In this document: piece by piece, positions 45,050 to 54,204 of the stretch
Layout: each line of letters begins with the position of its first letter
How positions within the stretch are numbered: the first letter of the stretch is position 1
Assembly: GCF_040149665.1 (NCBI RefSeq)
Contig: NZ_JBEFLP010000002.1
Location: forward strand, 310,001-374,000
Length of the DNA: 64,000 bases
Direction of reading: 5' to 3'
DNA from: Sulfitobacter sp. HNIBRBA3233
GTDB lineage: Bacteria > Pseudomonadota > Alphaproteobacteria > Rhodobacterales > Rhodobacteraceae
The notes under the pieces: generated by a model
Databases searched by the model: none
What the model saw: only the letters and a program-made list of their open reading frames with translations
What the model was told of the DNA's origin: nothing
Made by a program: the position numbers and the translations under genes

Positions 45050-46315
45050 TTACGCCGGCGTAGAGCGCCGTGCAATCAACCACCACGTAGTCACCGCGCC
45101 CATTCCTTTGGCATCAATAGTCCCACGGCGCTCCAGCACGTAATCACGCTCCAAGGCAGTCCTGACAGTCTCCATCACCTGAATGCGACCGGGCTCGCCA
45201 TGGCTCTCCATTCGCGAAGCGGTATTCACGGTGTCACCCCAGACATCATAGAACAGCTTCCGGATGCCAATAACACCGGCCACGGCAGGACCACCATGAA
45301 GGCCGATCCTAACGTCGACGCCGCCGGGGATACCTGCCGACAGCGACCGTGTTGTTTCGAGCATATCAAGAGCCATGTCCGCGATCCGATGGACAGGGTC
45401 GCTGCACTGCGTTGGTATGCCCGCGGCGACCATGTAGGCGTCTCCAATGGTTTTTATCTTCTCAAGTCCGTGTCGGTCCGCCAGTTCGTCAAACTTCGAG
45501 AACACCAGATTGAGAAAATTGACAACTTCGTCGGGGTTCATCTGCAACGAGCGGGGTGTGAAATTCACAATATCCGCAAAAAGGATGCCCACTTGCGGCA
45601 CACGATCAGCGATGGTCTGCGACGGGTCCGACTTTAGCCGTGACGCAATTTGATTTGGCAAAAGGTTATAGAGCAGGGCCTCTGAGCGGGCATGTTCGGC
45701 TTCAAGTGCATCTTCGGCACGCTCCGCGCGAAGAAAGGCGACAAACCCGATCACGAGAGTGAGGACGACGGTCCAGGAAACCACCATGGTTCGTGAAACG
45801 GCAGAGTAGGCTGCATAGTTCGGAAGGCTAAGTGCCGGCGTGTCAAAGAAGAACATGGCAACGAGAACACTTATGACGGCTATAAACGTAGCGTACCCAA
45901 GTAGAAGCGGACGCTGCGGCCCCAGTATCGCCAGCCAGATTATTGGCGTTAGCGTCATGTAGAAGTGGGTCGCCGAGTCTGCGCCAACCAGGTAGGTCTG
46001 CACGCAGAATAATCCGCACAGAAAGGGCGTGCCCAGTACCACTGCGGATGTGGGCGCGTATGAATACCATATCGGTGCGACCAAGAACGTGACACCGATG
46101 CAGAGGGCGATGAAGCTTGCTGGCCAATAGGGACTTCCAAGCAGCAAGAAAGTTCCCACGTGTACGAAGGAAGATAGTGCAGACAGCCCCATTATCGTAT
46201 TGCACATCAGTTGCCTGCGACGCTGGCGTTCAATGTCATCCTTCAAGCCGTATTCTATGTAGGCTCTGAAAATTTTTGACAGCGACGGGCTTGTGCGGCG
46301 TTGCTCTTGCGCCAT
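45050..46315 (-). CDS. Six-TM class III adenylate cyclase
   Basis: This 421-residue membrane protein has about six N-terminal TM helices (55-225), a short linker with a cyclase-transducer-like ELEAEHARSEALLYNLLPNQIASRL, and a class III catalytic domain (about 240-415). Metal aspartates are in ILFADIVNFT and HGL...IKTIGDAY. The Lys of KIKTIGDAY and the Asp of YDVWGDTVN are the adenine-specifying pair, so the product should be cAMP rather than cGMP; the transition-state Asn and Arg are in TVNTASRM. The ATG at 46315 is preferred over one 27 codons upstream. It is monocistronic, with a gene-free interval on each side. Confidence 0.9.
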   Translation of the reverse strand: MAQEQRRTSPSLSKIFRAYIEYGLKDDIERQRRRQLMCNTIMGLSALSSFVHVGTFLLLGSPYWPASFIALCIGVTFLVAPIWYSYAPTSAVVLGTPFLCGLFCVQTYLVGADSATHFYMTLTPIIWLAILGPQRPLLLGYATFIAVISVLVAMFFFDTPALSLPNYAAYSAVSRTMVVSWTVVLTLVIGFVAFLRAERAEDALEAEHARSEALLYNLLPNQIASRLKSDPSQTIADRVPQVGILFADIVNFTPRSLQMNPDEVVNFLNLVFSKFDELADRHGLEKIKTIGDAYMVAAGIPTQCSDPVHRIADMALDMLETTRSLSAGIPGGVDVRIGLHGGPAVAGVIGIRKLFYDVWGDTVNTASRMESHGEPGRIQVMETVRTALERDYVLERRGTIDAKGMGAVTTWWLIARRSTPA

Positions 46316-46613
46316 GCGCGTGGGTCCTGAAATATCTGTTTTCGAAAAAAAAGGCGAAGACGATCTGCCTACAGTGAAAACTCGAAATCTCTGCAAGGCA
46401 ACATTAACTACCGAAATCCTGTTTTGCGAAGTCTGGCTTCAGCCCATTGTCGTGTCGCGGGCTGACCCAACATAGCGCTCGGCCAATCGGAGAGCATCGT
46501 AGGCATCAGCAGTCGCCCGGGCCGGTAGCGACGCATCCCCGCGCGGGCCGGACGCTACCTCTTCGGTGGCGCCGCGGATCCGCTTCGAACCGCGTTCGTC
46601 ACTTGGGTCGAGG
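46316..46613. other. 298-bp gene-free interval
   Basis: Upstream of the cyclase gene and next to the pseudogene ending at 46614. It contains the likely cyclase promoter (AT-rich at about 46330-46420) but no supportable gene. Confidence 0.45.
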
Positions 46614-47261
46614 CTACCGGCCCCAGTAATTCAGAATGCTTCCAAGCTTCAGCCGGGCAAGCTTGCCTGCAGAAGATCTGCGGCCTGCCGTCCGGATTGG
46701 CCGGACGCGGACCCCGTCAAAGAAATGCCTGTGCTCACCGAAAGGAGCACCGCCGGCGTAAGTCTCTAGTGCGGTCAAGACGATCGCCCGCCGAAACTCC
46801 TCAGGCGGGGCGGAAGGCGAGATACCCCCGCTGTTGATGATTTCCGCGGTTTCGTGATCGGCACCCGGCCAATAATATGCCACCTGAAGATGCTCATAGC
46901 CCCTGTCTTTCTCGAACTTGGTTACCTCGAACCTGGTCCCTGCGCCATGCCGCGCCGATATCAGCTTGGCATCCTCGAAAACGGAATAGCCGTAACGGTC
47001 GGTGGCGGGATCGAGATAGATTGACAGTGTCTGGCCCTTGTCGGCGGGCGGCGTGGTTGTCCATTACCCGATCTTCTCGCGATCGAATATCCAGTAACTG
47101 GCATTCCATTGTACCGCGGCAGGTTCTTCCCCGTCCACCGCGTCAAGGAAAGTCGCCCCCTCGTTTCCAAGAAAAGCCTCTGGCCCGTAAAGACCTGTAA
47201 CGAAATCTTCCAAAGGCCGGTCCAGATTATTGTGGTGGCGCAGGTTGATCGTATCAGTCAC
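46614..47261 (-). pseudogene. Unknown protein interrupted by one in-frame stop
   Basis: A single minus-strand frame reads from a GTG at 47261 (preceded by AAGGACC) to a TAG at 46614 with only one interruption, a TAA at 47064-47066. The upstream part reads INLRHHNNLDRPLEDF, then YGPEAFLGNEGATFLDAV and WIFDREKIG. The downstream part continues TTTPPADKGQTLSIYLDP, then YGYSVFEDAKL, VAYYWPGADHETAEII and SPSAPPEEFRRAIV. Fluency on both sides and identical frame argue for a recent nonsense mutation (215 codons without it). I do not recognise the family. A sequencing error is also possible. Confidence 0.6.
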
Positions 47262-47386
47262 TCACTGGTCCTTGTCGCGCTTTGCTACCGGTCGTTTTTA
47301 TATCACGTCCTCCTCCTGAGGCATCGGATGATTTTCGCCCAGTTGTCCGAGGTCCGATGTCGTCCGCGCAGCGGCCGCCCGCAGTT

Positions 47387-47680
47387 TCATGTCGGCAACG
47401 ATGTCTCGGTGTCAGGGAATTTACATTGGTTCAGTTGAAACGGCTGTTGCAAGTTGAGCGATATCAGAATCTTCGCGGCGCGCTCGCCGGCGAGCCAGAC
47501 CTGATCGATCATCGGGTCCATCCAGAAATCGGCGCCCCAAACCGCGTTGGCGGAGACGAAGACGTCACGGTCGCCAGTTGTGAATTTCGCCAACACCCGT
47601 CTTGGGCCTTGATCGCTGCAGGCTGGCATCCCGAATACATCGCTTTCGTGAAAACGGGGGCTGCGAAAAGCTGGTGTCAT
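47387..47680 (-). CDS. Hypothetical small protein (doubtful)
   Basis: A 97-residue frame whose middle reads convincingly (VLAKFTTGDRDVFVSANAVWG, DFWMDPMIDQVWLAGERA). The N-terminal 25 residues have low-complexity character and there is no good ribosome-binding site. It may be a real small gene or a fragment of a longer one, as the surrounding 1.2 kb contains another disrupted gene. No function is proposed. Confidence 0.3.
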   Translation of the reverse strand: MTPAFRSPRFHESDVFGMPACSDQGPRRVLAKFTTGDRDVFVSANAVWGADFWMDPMIDQVWLAGERAAKILISLNLQQPFQLNQCKFPDTETSLPT

Positions 47681-47850
47681 CGGACGATAGCCACCTGTTG
47701 GCGGGCAACCCGGACCGACGCGACGCAGATTTGCCGGTTTTGGTCGCAGAACGGGCGTGCTGAGGGAGGGCTTTCGGATAGGTAAATGCTGACCTGGCTG
47801 GCGGTCATGCTACACTGGGATTTGCATTATACCATGAACGAGCTGACCCG

Positions 47851-48342
47851 ATGAAACGACTTGCCCTTGATGCAGCAGACATCCGCATTCTGTGCGCGCT
47901 ACAGCAGCATGGTCAGATGAGCAAAGCCAAATTGGCCGAGGTGTGCAGCCTTTCAGCGACGCCGTGCTGGGCGCGGCTGACGCGGCTGAAGGCTGCAGGA
48001 TACATCCGGGGCTATCACGCCGATATTGCCTTGGGCCAACTGGCCGATTTCGCGCAGGTGATCGTGACTGTCTCGCTCAGCCGTCACCGCAAGGCCGACT
48101 TCGACCGCTTCGAAGCCTACGTCAACGGCCGTGACGAGATCATCGATTGCATCGCCACGGGCGGCGGGGTCGACTACATCATGAAGGTCGTCAGCGCGAG
48201 CCTGACCGCCTTTCAGGAGTTTGTCGAAGACCTGCACGAGGCAGACCTCGGCATCGATCGCTACATGACCCATTTCGCGACCCGACAGGTGAAAACCGCT
48301 TTGCCGAACATATCAAAGCTGGCCACTGCGCGCCTCAAATAG
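47851..48342 (+). CDS. Lrp/AsnC-family transcriptional regulator
   Basis: This 163-residue protein has an N-terminal HTH (about 6-55; DIRILCALQQHGQMSKAKLAEVCSLS, PCWARLTRLKAAGYIRGY) and a C-terminal RAM domain (about 70-150; ECIATGGG-like IDCIATGGGVDYIMKVV). It is 163 bp upstream of the GcvT/DmdA-like gene and in the same direction. Regulators of this family next to such enzymes often sense the substrate, so local control is the best guess. Confidence 0.92.
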   Translation: MKRLALDAADIRILCALQQHGQMSKAKLAEVCSLSATPCWARLTRLKAAGYIRGYHADIALGQLADFAQVIVTVSLSRHRKADFDRFEAYVNGRDEIIDCIATGGGVDYIMKVVSASLTAFQEFVEDLHEADLGIDRYMTHFATRQVKTALPNISKLATARLK

Positions 48343-48505
48343 GCGCGCCGGTCCAAACGGTCCTGATAGCACTCCAAAAACAGCCCGGTTCGACTGCGAA
48401 TGCGGAATCTTTGGGCCGCTTTCCTTGGCTTTTCCGAACTATTGCTCGGACAGAGTTTCACGGTTCGTGGTCGGGAGGATCACAACCAAAAGGGAGGACG
48501 TTTCA

Positions 48506-49645
48506 ATGCAAGCAGATGATTTCGGTTTCGGCACACAGATCCGCAAGTCGCCCTATTTCGACGCTACTGTGCGTTGGGGCGCGCAGGGGTTTTCCGTCTA
48601 TAACCACATGTATATCCCCCGTGATTTCGGTGACCCCGAACAGAACTTCTGGAACCTCGTGAACGAGGCGATCCTGTGTGACGTAGCGGTGGAGCGTCAG
48701 GTAGAGATCACAGGCCCCGACGCGGCCAGGTTCACCCAGATGCTGACCTGCCGCGATCTGTCCAAGATGGCCGTGGGCCAGTGCAAATACATTCTCATCA
48801 CCAATGCCGATGGCGGCATTCTGAACGATCCAATTCTGCTTCGCTTGGCGGAAAACCACTTCTGGATCTCATTGGCCGACAGCGACATTCTGCTTTGGGC
48901 GCAGGGGATCGCGATCAACTCCGGCCTTGATGTCACGATTGGTGAGCCGGATGTTTCACCGTTGCAATTGCAGGGCCCGATGTCAGGCGAGATCATGAGG
49001 GCGCTCTTTGGCGACGACATCATGGACCTGCGCTATTACTGGCTGCGCGAGGTTGAGCTGAACGGCATCCCGCTGATCGTGTCGCGCACCGGCTGGTCGA
49101 GCGAGCTGGGCTACGAGATATACCTGCGTGACGGGTCCAAGGGCGATCTTTTGTGGGAAACCATCATGGCCGCGGGGCTGGAGTTCGGGCTCAAGCCCGG
49201 GCACACCTCCTCCATTCGTCGCATCGAAGGTGGCATGCTTTCCTATCACGCGGATGCCGACATGAGCACCAACCCCTTCGAGCTTGGCTTTGACCGTCTG
49301 GTCAACCTCGATATGGAGGCTGATTTTATCGGCAAGGCCGCGTTGCGCCGGATCAAGGACGAAGGCGTCAGCCGCAAGCAGATCGGCCTGATCATCGACA
49401 GTGCCCCGCTTTCCGGCCCGAACACCACGTTCTGGGACATCAATGCGGATGGGGCAAGTATCGGCAAGGTCACATCAGCCGTCTACTCGCCACGGCTCAA
49501 ACAGAACATCGCGCTGGCCATGGTATCGGCCGAATACGCAAATATCGGTGCGATGGTCGAGGTCGTCACAAAGTCCGGGCCCGTTCGCGCGACGATTTGC
49601 GAACGCCCTTTCTACGATCCCAAAAAGCAAATCGCTGCCGCTTAA
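48506..49645 (+). CDS. GcvT/DmdA-family folate-dependent demethylase-like protein
   Basis: This 379-residue aminomethyltransferase-fold protein resembles DmdA, the tetrahydrofolate-dependent DMSP demethylase, and related GcvT paralogues. Shared features are FSVYNHMYIPRDFGDP, DVAVERQVEITGPDA, LNDPILLRLAENHFWISLADSD, PDVSPLQLQGP, RTGWSSELGYEIYL and IRRIEGGMLSYHADAD. DmdA, GcvT and sarcosine/dimethylglycine enzymes are hard to separate by eye; I treat it as a methyl-group-to-folate enzyme of unknown substrate. The ATG at 48506 follows GGGAGGA. It leads a run with OsmC, crotonase and acyl-CoA ligase genes. Confidence 0.82.
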   Translation: MQADDFGFGTQIRKSPYFDATVRWGAQGFSVYNHMYIPRDFGDPEQNFWNLVNEAILCDVAVERQVEITGPDAARFTQMLTCRDLSKMAVGQCKYILITNADGGILNDPILLRLAENHFWISLADSDILLWAQGIAINSGLDVTIGEPDVSPLQLQGPMSGEIMRALFGDDIMDLRYYWLREVELNGIPLIVSRTGWSSELGYEIYLRDGSKGDLLWETIMAAGLEFGLKPGHTSSIRRIEGGMLSYHADADMSTNPFELGFDRLVNLDMEADFIGKAALRRIKDEGVSRKQIGLIIDSAPLSGPNTTFWDINADGASIGKVTSAVYSPRLKQNIALAMVSAEYANIGAMVEVVTKSGPVRATICERPFYDPKKQIAAA

Positions 49646-49672
49646 CGCGACGACAAAAGAAAGCAGACGCCG

Positions 49673-50122
49673 ATGTCAGACCTTGCGATCGAGCTGCATT
49701 GGCAGCGTGTCACGCCCGTATTGCAAACCGGTTCCTACTCCAACGAGCACACCGTGCAATACAACAAGCACTTTGATCTGCTTGTGGATTCCGCCCCAGA
49801 TTGGGGCGGAAATCCCGAAAATACCAACCCCGAGCAGGCCCTCGCCTCGGCCCTGTCCAGTTGTCATATGATGACCTTTCTGGCGTTGGCCGCCAAGGCA
49901 GGCTGGCCGGTGGCAAGCTATCATGACCACGCAGAGGCCTATCTGGGGAAGAATCCGAAGGGGCAGATGTCAGTCACGCGGATCGACCTTCATCCCGTGG
50001 TCCGTTTCGACACGGGCTTTGCCGTCAGCGATGACGAGTTGGCGCAAATGCAGAACCGCGCGCACCGCTACTGCTTTATCGCCAATACGCTGGCCGACAG
50101 CGTCGAAATCAATATTTTCTAG
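49673..50122 (+). CDS. OsmC/Ohr-family protein
   Basis: This 149-residue thiol peroxidase-like protein has the two conserved cysteines in SSCHMMTFLALAAKAG and HRYCFIANTL, plus NPEQALASALSSC and GGNPENTN. OsmC/Ohr proteins reduce organic hydroperoxides. It is 27 bp after the DmdA-like gene and 19 bp before the crotonase gene, so it is part of the same transcript; in this setting it may detoxify reactive sulfur or acyl intermediates (inference). Confidence 0.9.
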   Translation: MSDLAIELHWQRVTPVLQTGSYSNEHTVQYNKHFDLLVDSAPDWGGNPENTNPEQALASALSSCHMMTFLALAAKAGWPVASYHDHAEAYLGKNPKGQMSVTRIDLHPVVRFDTGFAVSDDELAQMQNRAHRYCFIANTLADSVEINIF

Positions 50123-50141
50123 CCGTCAAAGGATCCGCCAC

Positions 50142-50942
50142 GTGACCACATCTGACATCCTGCTGCGTACTCTGGACGGGCAGGGCATTCTGCGCCTGAC
50201 CCTCAATGACGTTGCGCGGCGCAATGCCCTGTCCGAGGCGATGCTGGCGGACCTCGGCGCCGCTATTGACGATGCCGGATCAGACCCGGCGGTCCGTGTG
50301 GTCGTGCTGGCTGCCAACGGCCCTGCCTTTTGCGCGGGCCATGACCTGAAGGAAATGACCGCAGGCCGCGCCGGAGAGGATGGCGGCAAGGCCTATTTCA
50401 CCCATGTCATGTCCCTCTGCGCAGGCGTGATGCAGGGCATCGTGAACTGCCCGAAACCTGTGATTGCAGAAGTGACCGGCGTGGCGACGGCGGCAGGATG
50501 TCAGCTGGTCGCAAGTTGCGATCTGGCGGTTGCCGCAAACACCGCGAAATTCAGCACACCGGGGGTTCACATCGGGCTGTTCTGCTCCACCCCCATGGTC
50601 GCCTTATCGCGCAACGTCGCGGACAAGCACGCGATGGAGATGCTGCTGACAGGCGATATGACCTCGGCCGCGCGGGCCGCCGAGATCGGCCTTGTGAACC
50701 GTGTCGTGGCGCCCGAGGCGCTGCAAGAGACAGTGATGGAGATGGCGCGAAAGATCGCGTCGAAATCCAGTATGACGCTCGCCACGGGCAAGCGCGCCTA
50801 CTATGCTCAGCGGGAAATGACGCTCGCCAGCGCCTACGACTACGCCTCTGGTGTGATGGTTGATAATATGCTGGCGCAAGACGCGCGCGAAGGCATCGGT
50901 GCCTTCATCGAAAAACGCGCGCCCCAATGGCAGGACGTATGA
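50142..50942 (+). CDS. ECHDC3-like crotonase with altered catalytic residues
   Basis: This 266-residue enoyl-CoA hydratase/isomerase-fold protein closely resembles the ECHDC3 group. The oxyanion-hole segments are AFCAGHDLKEM and GVATAAGCQLVASCDLAVA. Of the two glutamates used by classical hydratases, the first is replaced by Q121 (AAGCQL) and the second by Gly in STPGVHIGLFCSTP. Simple enoyl-CoA hydration is therefore unlikely; CoA-thioester cleavage, isomerisation or another reaction is possible. The C-terminus is VDNMLAQDAREGIGAFIEKRAPQW. The GTG start at 50142 follows AAAGGA. It is 19 bp after osmC and 4 bp before the ligase gene. Confidence 0.85.
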   Translation: MTTSDILLRTLDGQGILRLTLNDVARRNALSEAMLADLGAAIDDAGSDPAVRVVVLAANGPAFCAGHDLKEMTAGRAGEDGGKAYFTHVMSLCAGVMQGIVNCPKPVIAEVTGVATAAGCQLVASCDLAVAANTAKFSTPGVHIGLFCSTPMVALSRNVADKHAMEMLLTGDMTSAARAAEIGLVNRVVAPEALQETVMEMARKIASKSSMTLATGKRAYYAQREMTLASAYDYASGVMVDNMLAQDAREGIGAFIEKRAPQWQDV

Positions 50943-50946
50943 CACC

Positions 50947-52614
50947 ATGACAGCGAACCCCTACAACACCGATCTGGACCGCAACCCGGCAAACCATCAG
51001 CCGCTGACACCTTTGACGTTTCTGGAACGCGCGGCCTCGGTCTTTCCGGATCACACGGCAATCGTGCATGGCGCGTTGCGGCGTGATTATGCCGAGTTCT
51101 ACGCGCGGTCGCGCCAGCTGGCCTCCGCTCTGGCGCAGCACGGCATCGGGCGTGGTGACACGGTGTCGGCCCTGCTGTCCAATACGCCTGCAATGCTTGA
51201 ATGCCACTACGGCGTTCCCATGTGCGGCGGTGTCTTGCATTCCATCAACACCCGTCTCGATGCATCGGTGATCGCGTTTCAGCTGGACCATGCCCTGTCC
51301 AACATCGTCATCGTTGACCGCGAATTCATGCCCTTGATGCAGGACGCACTGGCGCTGGCCGATGTGAAGCCACTGGTGATCCAATACGACGATGCGGAAT
51401 TCGAGGGGCCCGCCCTCGCGGCAGATGCGCAGGACTACGAGGATTTCCTGTCGGCGGGCGATCCCGATTTCGACTGGCTCATGCCGCTGGACGAATGGGA
51501 CGCGATTTCGATCAACTACACCTCCGGAACAACGGGGGATCCGAAGGGTGTCGTTTCGCACCACCGGGGGGCCTATCTGTTGGCGCAGGGGAATGCGTTG
51601 ACGACCTCGATGGCGAAACATGCGGTCTATCTGTGGACGCTGCCCATGTTTCACTGCAACGGCTGGTGTTTCCCTTGGACGCTGTCAGCGATCATCGGGA
51701 CCCATGTCTGCCTGCGCCAGGTGCGGGCAGAGCCAATCTGGAACGCCTTGGCCGATGAGGGTGTGACGCATCTATGCGGCGCGCCTATTGTCATGTCGTT
51801 GATGATCTCGGCCCCCGAGGAACAAAAGCGCAGGCTCGATCAAACCGTGCAGTTCTTTACCGCTGCCGCCCCGCCGCCGGAAAAACTGCTGGCCGACATG
51901 AAAACCGCAGGCTTTGATGTAACGCATCTTTACGGGCTTACAGAAACCTACGGTCCTGCCGTGGTGAATGACTGGCATCAGAGCTGGTCCGATCTGCCGC
52001 CCGCCGAACAGGCCAGGCTGAAATCGCGCCAGGGCGTGCGCTATCTGCCGCTTGAAGGACTGGACGTCCTTGATCCCGAAACAATGCTGCCGGTGCCGCG
52101 TGACGGAAAAACCATGGGCGAGGTCATGTTTCGCGGCAACGTCGTGATGAAAGGTTATTTTCGCAACCCGAAAGCCACGCAGGAGGCATTCGCCGGCGGC
52201 TGGTTCCACTCCGGCGATCTGGGCGTGCGGCACGCGGACGGCTATATTCAGCTCAAGGACCGTTCCAAGGACATCATCATTTCGGGCGGTGAGAATATTT
52301 CATCCATCGAGGTGGAAGAAGCGCTCTATCGCCACCCGGCGATTGAGATTGCCGCCGTGGTTGCCATGCCCCACGAAAAATGGGGCGAGACGCCCTGTGC
52401 TTTTGTCGAATTGGCCGCGGGGAAAACCGTGGATGCCGCCAGTTTGACCGCTTGGTGCAGGGACCAGCTGGCACCCTACAAAGTGCCCGGACGGTTCGTA
52501 TTCATGCCGATTCCGCGCACCTCCACGGGCAAGATCCAGAAATTCATCTTGCGCGACCAAGCCAGAGAGATCGCGCAAAACCCAAATGCAGGTCAATTGT
52601 CTCCGGCTCAATAG
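50947..52614 (+). CDS. Acyl-CoA synthetase (AMP-forming), DmdB-like
   Basis: This 555-residue ANL-superfamily ligase has the P-loop YTSGTTGDPKGVVSHHRG, the HCNGWCFPW segment typical of medium-chain/methylthiopropionyl-type ligases, the core TETYGPAV, GDLGVRHADGYIQLKDRSKDI and the C-terminal lysine in PRTSTGKIQK. Roseobacter DmdB (3-methylmercaptopropionyl-CoA ligase) belongs to this subgroup, so a short or branched thio-acid substrate is plausible. The ATG at 50947 is 4 nt after the crotonase stop. It closes the Lrp-DmdA-like-OsmC-ECHDC3 run. Confidence 0.88.
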   Translation: MTANPYNTDLDRNPANHQPLTPLTFLERAASVFPDHTAIVHGALRRDYAEFYARSRQLASALAQHGIGRGDTVSALLSNTPAMLECHYGVPMCGGVLHSINTRLDASVIAFQLDHALSNIVIVDREFMPLMQDALALADVKPLVIQYDDAEFEGPALAADAQDYEDFLSAGDPDFDWLMPLDEWDAISINYTSGTTGDPKGVVSHHRGAYLLAQGNALTTSMAKHAVYLWTLPMFHCNGWCFPWTLSAIIGTHVCLRQVRAEPIWNALADEGVTHLCGAPIVMSLMISAPEEQKRRLDQTVQFFTAAAPPPEKLLADMKTAGFDVTHLYGLTETYGPAVVNDWHQSWSDLPPAEQARLKSRQGVRYLPLEGLDVLDPETMLPVPRDGKTMGEVMFRGNVVMKGYFRNPKATQEAFAGGWFHSGDLGVRHADGYIQLKDRSKDIIISGGENISSIEVEEALYRHPAIEIAAVVAMPHEKWGETPCAFVELAAGKTVDAASLTAWCRDQLAPYKVPGRFVFMPIPRTSTGKIQKFILRDQAREIAQNPNAGQLSPAQ

Positions 52615-52643
52615 GCCGGAGCTTTTCTTGCCCCATCGGCTTC

Positions 52644-53180
52644 TCATTCTGGATGGATGTCCCGCGGGGTGCACCCTGCGTCGAGCACCACGGCCACCCA
52701 GTTCACGTCCAGCGAAAGCCCTTGCGCCAAGAGCCACATCTCTTGCAACCGGTAGGCCGGGAGTTCCTGTGCAGCCGGGCAATACCAGTGCTGTGGCGCC
52801 TGCCGGTGATGAGAAAGCTCGTGCAGTAGAACAGCCACATCTTCTGCCCTGCGTGGATTCCAGGGCTGCACAAGCAAGATCTCGGACCGGTCCGGATCAT
52901 AGAGACCGCGAAGACGACCGCGCTGAAAACTCGCCGTCGCACCTTGGCGCGCCGCAGCCTCCCAAGCCGTGACAAGGCGCACGCGCGGGGCCGCATCGCG
53001 ACGCGGCCAGACTGTGTGCGCATCGAGCCAAGCCTCGAGCGAGGCGACAAGCGTAGCCATGTCTTCCGCTTGCTGCCATTCGGCTATCGACGCAGGCGTC
53101 GCGCTCTCGGCGCGTGGCAGCGTTGGGCACAAAGCTATCAGGGCCATGGCGAGTGCCATGGCGCGGCGGGAGCGATACAT
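52644..53180 (-). CDS. Exported HExxH putative metallopeptidase
   Basis: This 178-residue protein has a signal peptide (MYRSRRAMALAMALIALCPTLPRA) and one strong motif, HELSHHRQ at 120-127, an HExxH zinc-protease signature followed by a conserved CP...LPAYRLQEMWLLAQG segment. The third ligand cannot be assigned; E in QEMW is a candidate. Related domain-of-unknown-function proteins occur in Roseobacters. The ATG at 53180 follows GGAGGGACTT. It is divergent from the LysR gene at 53293 with 112 bp between, suggesting local control. Confidence 0.75.
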   Translation of the reverse strand: MYRSRRAMALAMALIALCPTLPRAESATPASIAEWQQAEDMATLVASLEAWLDAHTVWPRRDAAPRVRLVTAWEAAARQGATASFQRGRLRGLYDPDRSEILLVQPWNPRRAEDVAVLLHELSHHRQAPQHWYCPAAQELPAYRLQEMWLLAQGLSLDVNWVAVVLDAGCTPRDIHPE

Positions 53181-53292
53181 AAGTCCCTCCAATGCAGGAT
53201 TTTGAAATTTGGTATCCCGATGCTACAATGCGGGCCTAAAGGTTCCGAACGATCACTTTTCAGGCTCGCGTGAGCTCAGTTCAGGCAGAAAG

Positions 53293-54204
53293 ATGGGACG
53301 TAGGCTTCCTCCATTCGCAGCCGTCCGCGCCTTTGAGGCCACAGCACGGCACATGTCGGTCAAGGCCGCGGCGAGCGAACTGTGCCTGACGCCCTCGGCT
53401 GTCAGCCACCAGATCAAGGCGCTGGAGGAGTTTCTCGATACGCTGCTCTTCGAGCGATCCGGCAACCGCATCGCGCTTACCCTCACGGGAGAGGCCTATG
53501 CCGGAAAACTCATTCACCTGCTGGATGCGCTCACCGAGGAAACCGAGGCCGTATGCGGGGCGCCGAGACCCTTGCGGGTCCTGTCGACGCCGGGCTTTGC
53601 GGCGCGTTGGCTGGTGCCGCGTCTGCCAAAGCTTGAGTTCGCCCGCGATATCCGCCTGCGCGTCTCGAACGGCGCGCCGTCGCTCGACTTCACCACGAAT
53701 GACGCGGACGTTGTGATTCAATGGTCCGACCGCTCAACGCCCGGCTTGCGCGTCGAGCCGCTGATGGCCTCGGCACGGTACCCGGTAATCTCTCCGGCAT
53801 TGCGGGAGCGCGAAAACGTGCGTCACCCTGAGGATTTGCTGCGCCTCACGCTCTTCTACGACGAGACGGACGATGCCTGGCCAGAATGGTTCGCTGCGGC
53901 GGGCCTTCCCGCGGCTGATCTGCCGCCAGGGCCGACTTATCCCAACTGCGAGTTGTCGACGACCATGGTCGAGCAGCAACAGGGCGTGTCGCTGGCCTAC
54001 GACGCCGTGGTCCGAGGCACGATCGCTTCGGGACGATTGCAGCGCCTTTTCGATGTGACCACTCTGCCCATGTCGATCTATGCCATCGCCTGTCCCGAAG
54101 CCCGAGCAGATGACGTAAGGATCGCCGCGTTTCGAAGCTGGTTGCGCGCGGAGGCCGAGGCCGAGCGCGTCTTGCCAAAGCACCTCACGCAGGCGGCAGA
54201 GTGA
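53293..54204 (+). CDS. LysR-family regulator (GcvA-like)
   Basis: This 303-residue regulator has a winged HTH (PPFAAVRAFEATARHMSVKAAASELCLTP, split by its turn) and an effector domain with LRVLSTPGFAARWLVPRLPKLE and DADVVIQWSD, hallmarks of the GcvA group that often controls beta-lactamase- or glycine-related genes. It is divergent from the HExxH gene. The ATG at 53293 gives the family N-terminus MGRRLPPF; the frame is open from 53209. Confidence 0.88.
   Translation: MGRRLPPFAAVRAFEATARHMSVKAAASELCLTPSAVSHQIKALEEFLDTLLFERSGNRIALTLTGEAYAGKLIHLLDALTEETEAVCGAPRPLRVLSTPGFAARWLVPRLPKLEFARDIRLRVSNGAPSLDFTTNDADVVIQWSDRSTPGLRVEPLMASARYPVISPALRERENVRHPEDLLRLTLFYDETDDAWPEWFAAAGLPAADLPPGPTYPNCELSTTMVEQQQGVSLAYDAVVRGTIASGRLQRLFDVTTLPMSIYAIACPEARADDVRIAAFRSWLRAEAEAERVLPKHLTQAAE

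Noticed and set aside
48506..52614. Calling the operon the canonical DMSP demethylation (dmdABCD) pathway
   Set aside because: There is no DmdC-type dehydrogenase, the crotonase lacks catalytic glutamates, and DmdA cannot be separated from GcvT paralogues by eye.
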